Assembly: GCA_028290305.1 (NCBI GenBank)
Contig: JAQGKC010000327.1
Location: 1-5,212, forward strand
Source: Bradyrhizobium sp.
GTDB lineage: Bacteria; Pseudomonadota; Alphaproteobacteria; Rhizobiales; Xanthobacteraceae
DNA: 5,212 nucleotides
Direction of reading: 5' to 3'
Under the pieces are notes generated by a model. That model had not been told where the DNA came from, did no database searches, and saw only the letters and a list, made by a program, of their open reading frames with translations. Made by a program: the position numbers and the translations under genes. Within the stretch, counting starts at the first letter, position 1. Each line of letters begins with the position of its first letter. Positions 4,967 through 5,212 of the stretch are shown piece after piece.

Positions 4967-5212
4967 CTAGGACCGCGGCGGACGTCGTCGCTTCACCGGA
5001 TGACGCCTTGCGCTCCGGGCCACCCGCACGCGCAGCCTTGTCACGGCTTCGCGACGCGGTTTGACCTGGGCCGGGCCGCGCGCCAATTCCATCAGCATGC
5101 GGAGCGCTTCGACCACCGAACGTTCGCGCACGGCGGTGCGGCCGATGGCGCCGAAGCGGTGCTCGCGGTGGACGATGCGGCCGTCGCGGGCGGCGACCGC
5201 GAAATGCACGAG
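4967..5212 (-). CDS. Unrecognised protein, C-terminal part, running off the window edge
   Basis: The frame is open from the right edge of the window to a TAG at 4967-4969, giving at least 81 residues. Third positions are strongly GC-rich, as expected for a real gene of this organism. Visible stretches are FAVAARDGRIVHREHRFGAI, then a helical segment VRERSVVEALRMLMELARG, and a very basic tail ending RRHPVKRRRPPRS. The codon at 5207-5209 is GTG and could be a start, but the frame continues upstream, so the true start is probably outside the window. I do not recognise the family. The basic tail might bind nucleic acid or a membrane surface, which is speculation. The next frame downstream, in the same register, is the stranded fragment at 4694-4966, so the stop may mark a rearrangement junction rather than the natural end. 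Confidence 0.5.
   Translation of the reverse strand, partial: LVHFAVAARDGRIVHREHRFGAIGRTAVRERSVVEALRMLMELARGPAQVKPRREAVTRLRVRVARSARRHPVKRRRPPRS

Overview
The window looks like an accessory, gene-poor stretch of an alphaproteobacterial chromosome, most likely Nitrobacteraceae (Bradyrhizobium, Afipia or Rhodopseudomonas type). The grounds are high GC with GC-rich third codon positions in most genes, small proteins of a kind I associate with Bradyrhizobium, and long non-coding stretches whose chance translations resemble the dispersed intergenic repeats that litter these genomes. This assignment is by recognition, not by a search.

Layout. Bases 1-797 hold no convincing gene. They contain a short 15-bp tandem repeat (43-81) and then a mosaic of dispersed, hairpin-rich repeat sequence (about 110-700). 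Bases 798-1379 (minus) encode a NYN-domain (LabA/DUF88-like) PIN-fold protein. A long hairpin overlaps its stop codon, and its presumed leader carries a perfect 12-bp tandem duplication. Bases 1380-1764 are intergenic, with a candidate promoter for the NYN gene and an orphan terminator-like hairpin. Bases 1765-2019 (plus) encode a small hypothetical protein with a beta-strand-rich N-terminal half. Bases 2020-2460 are intergenic with a few small repeats. Bases 2461-2727 (plus) encode an 88-aa protein of the kind often found beside ECF sigma / metal-sensor genes, here standing alone.

Bases 2966-4495 (minus) hold the largest gene, an exported adenosine-deaminase-family hydrolase with all expected metal and catalytic residues. 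It has a good ribosome binding site and a candidate promoter overlapped by a perfect inverted repeat that could be an operator. Bases 4694-4966 (minus) look like the stranded C-terminal end of a larger protein, probably of the TPR/glycosyltransferase type. Bases 4967-5212 (minus) are the 3' part of an unrecognised GC-rich gene running off the window edge.

The genes do not form an obvious operon or pathway. The NYN protein (RNA-related), the exported deaminase (nucleoside-related) and the small proteins stand apart, separated by repeats and degraded sequence. I see no CRISPR array, transposase, integrase, tRNA or rRNA, and no convincing new multi-gene system. The most worthwhile leads are the promoter/inverted-repeat arrangement upstream of the deaminase, the structured repeats in 110-700, and the orphan small proteins.
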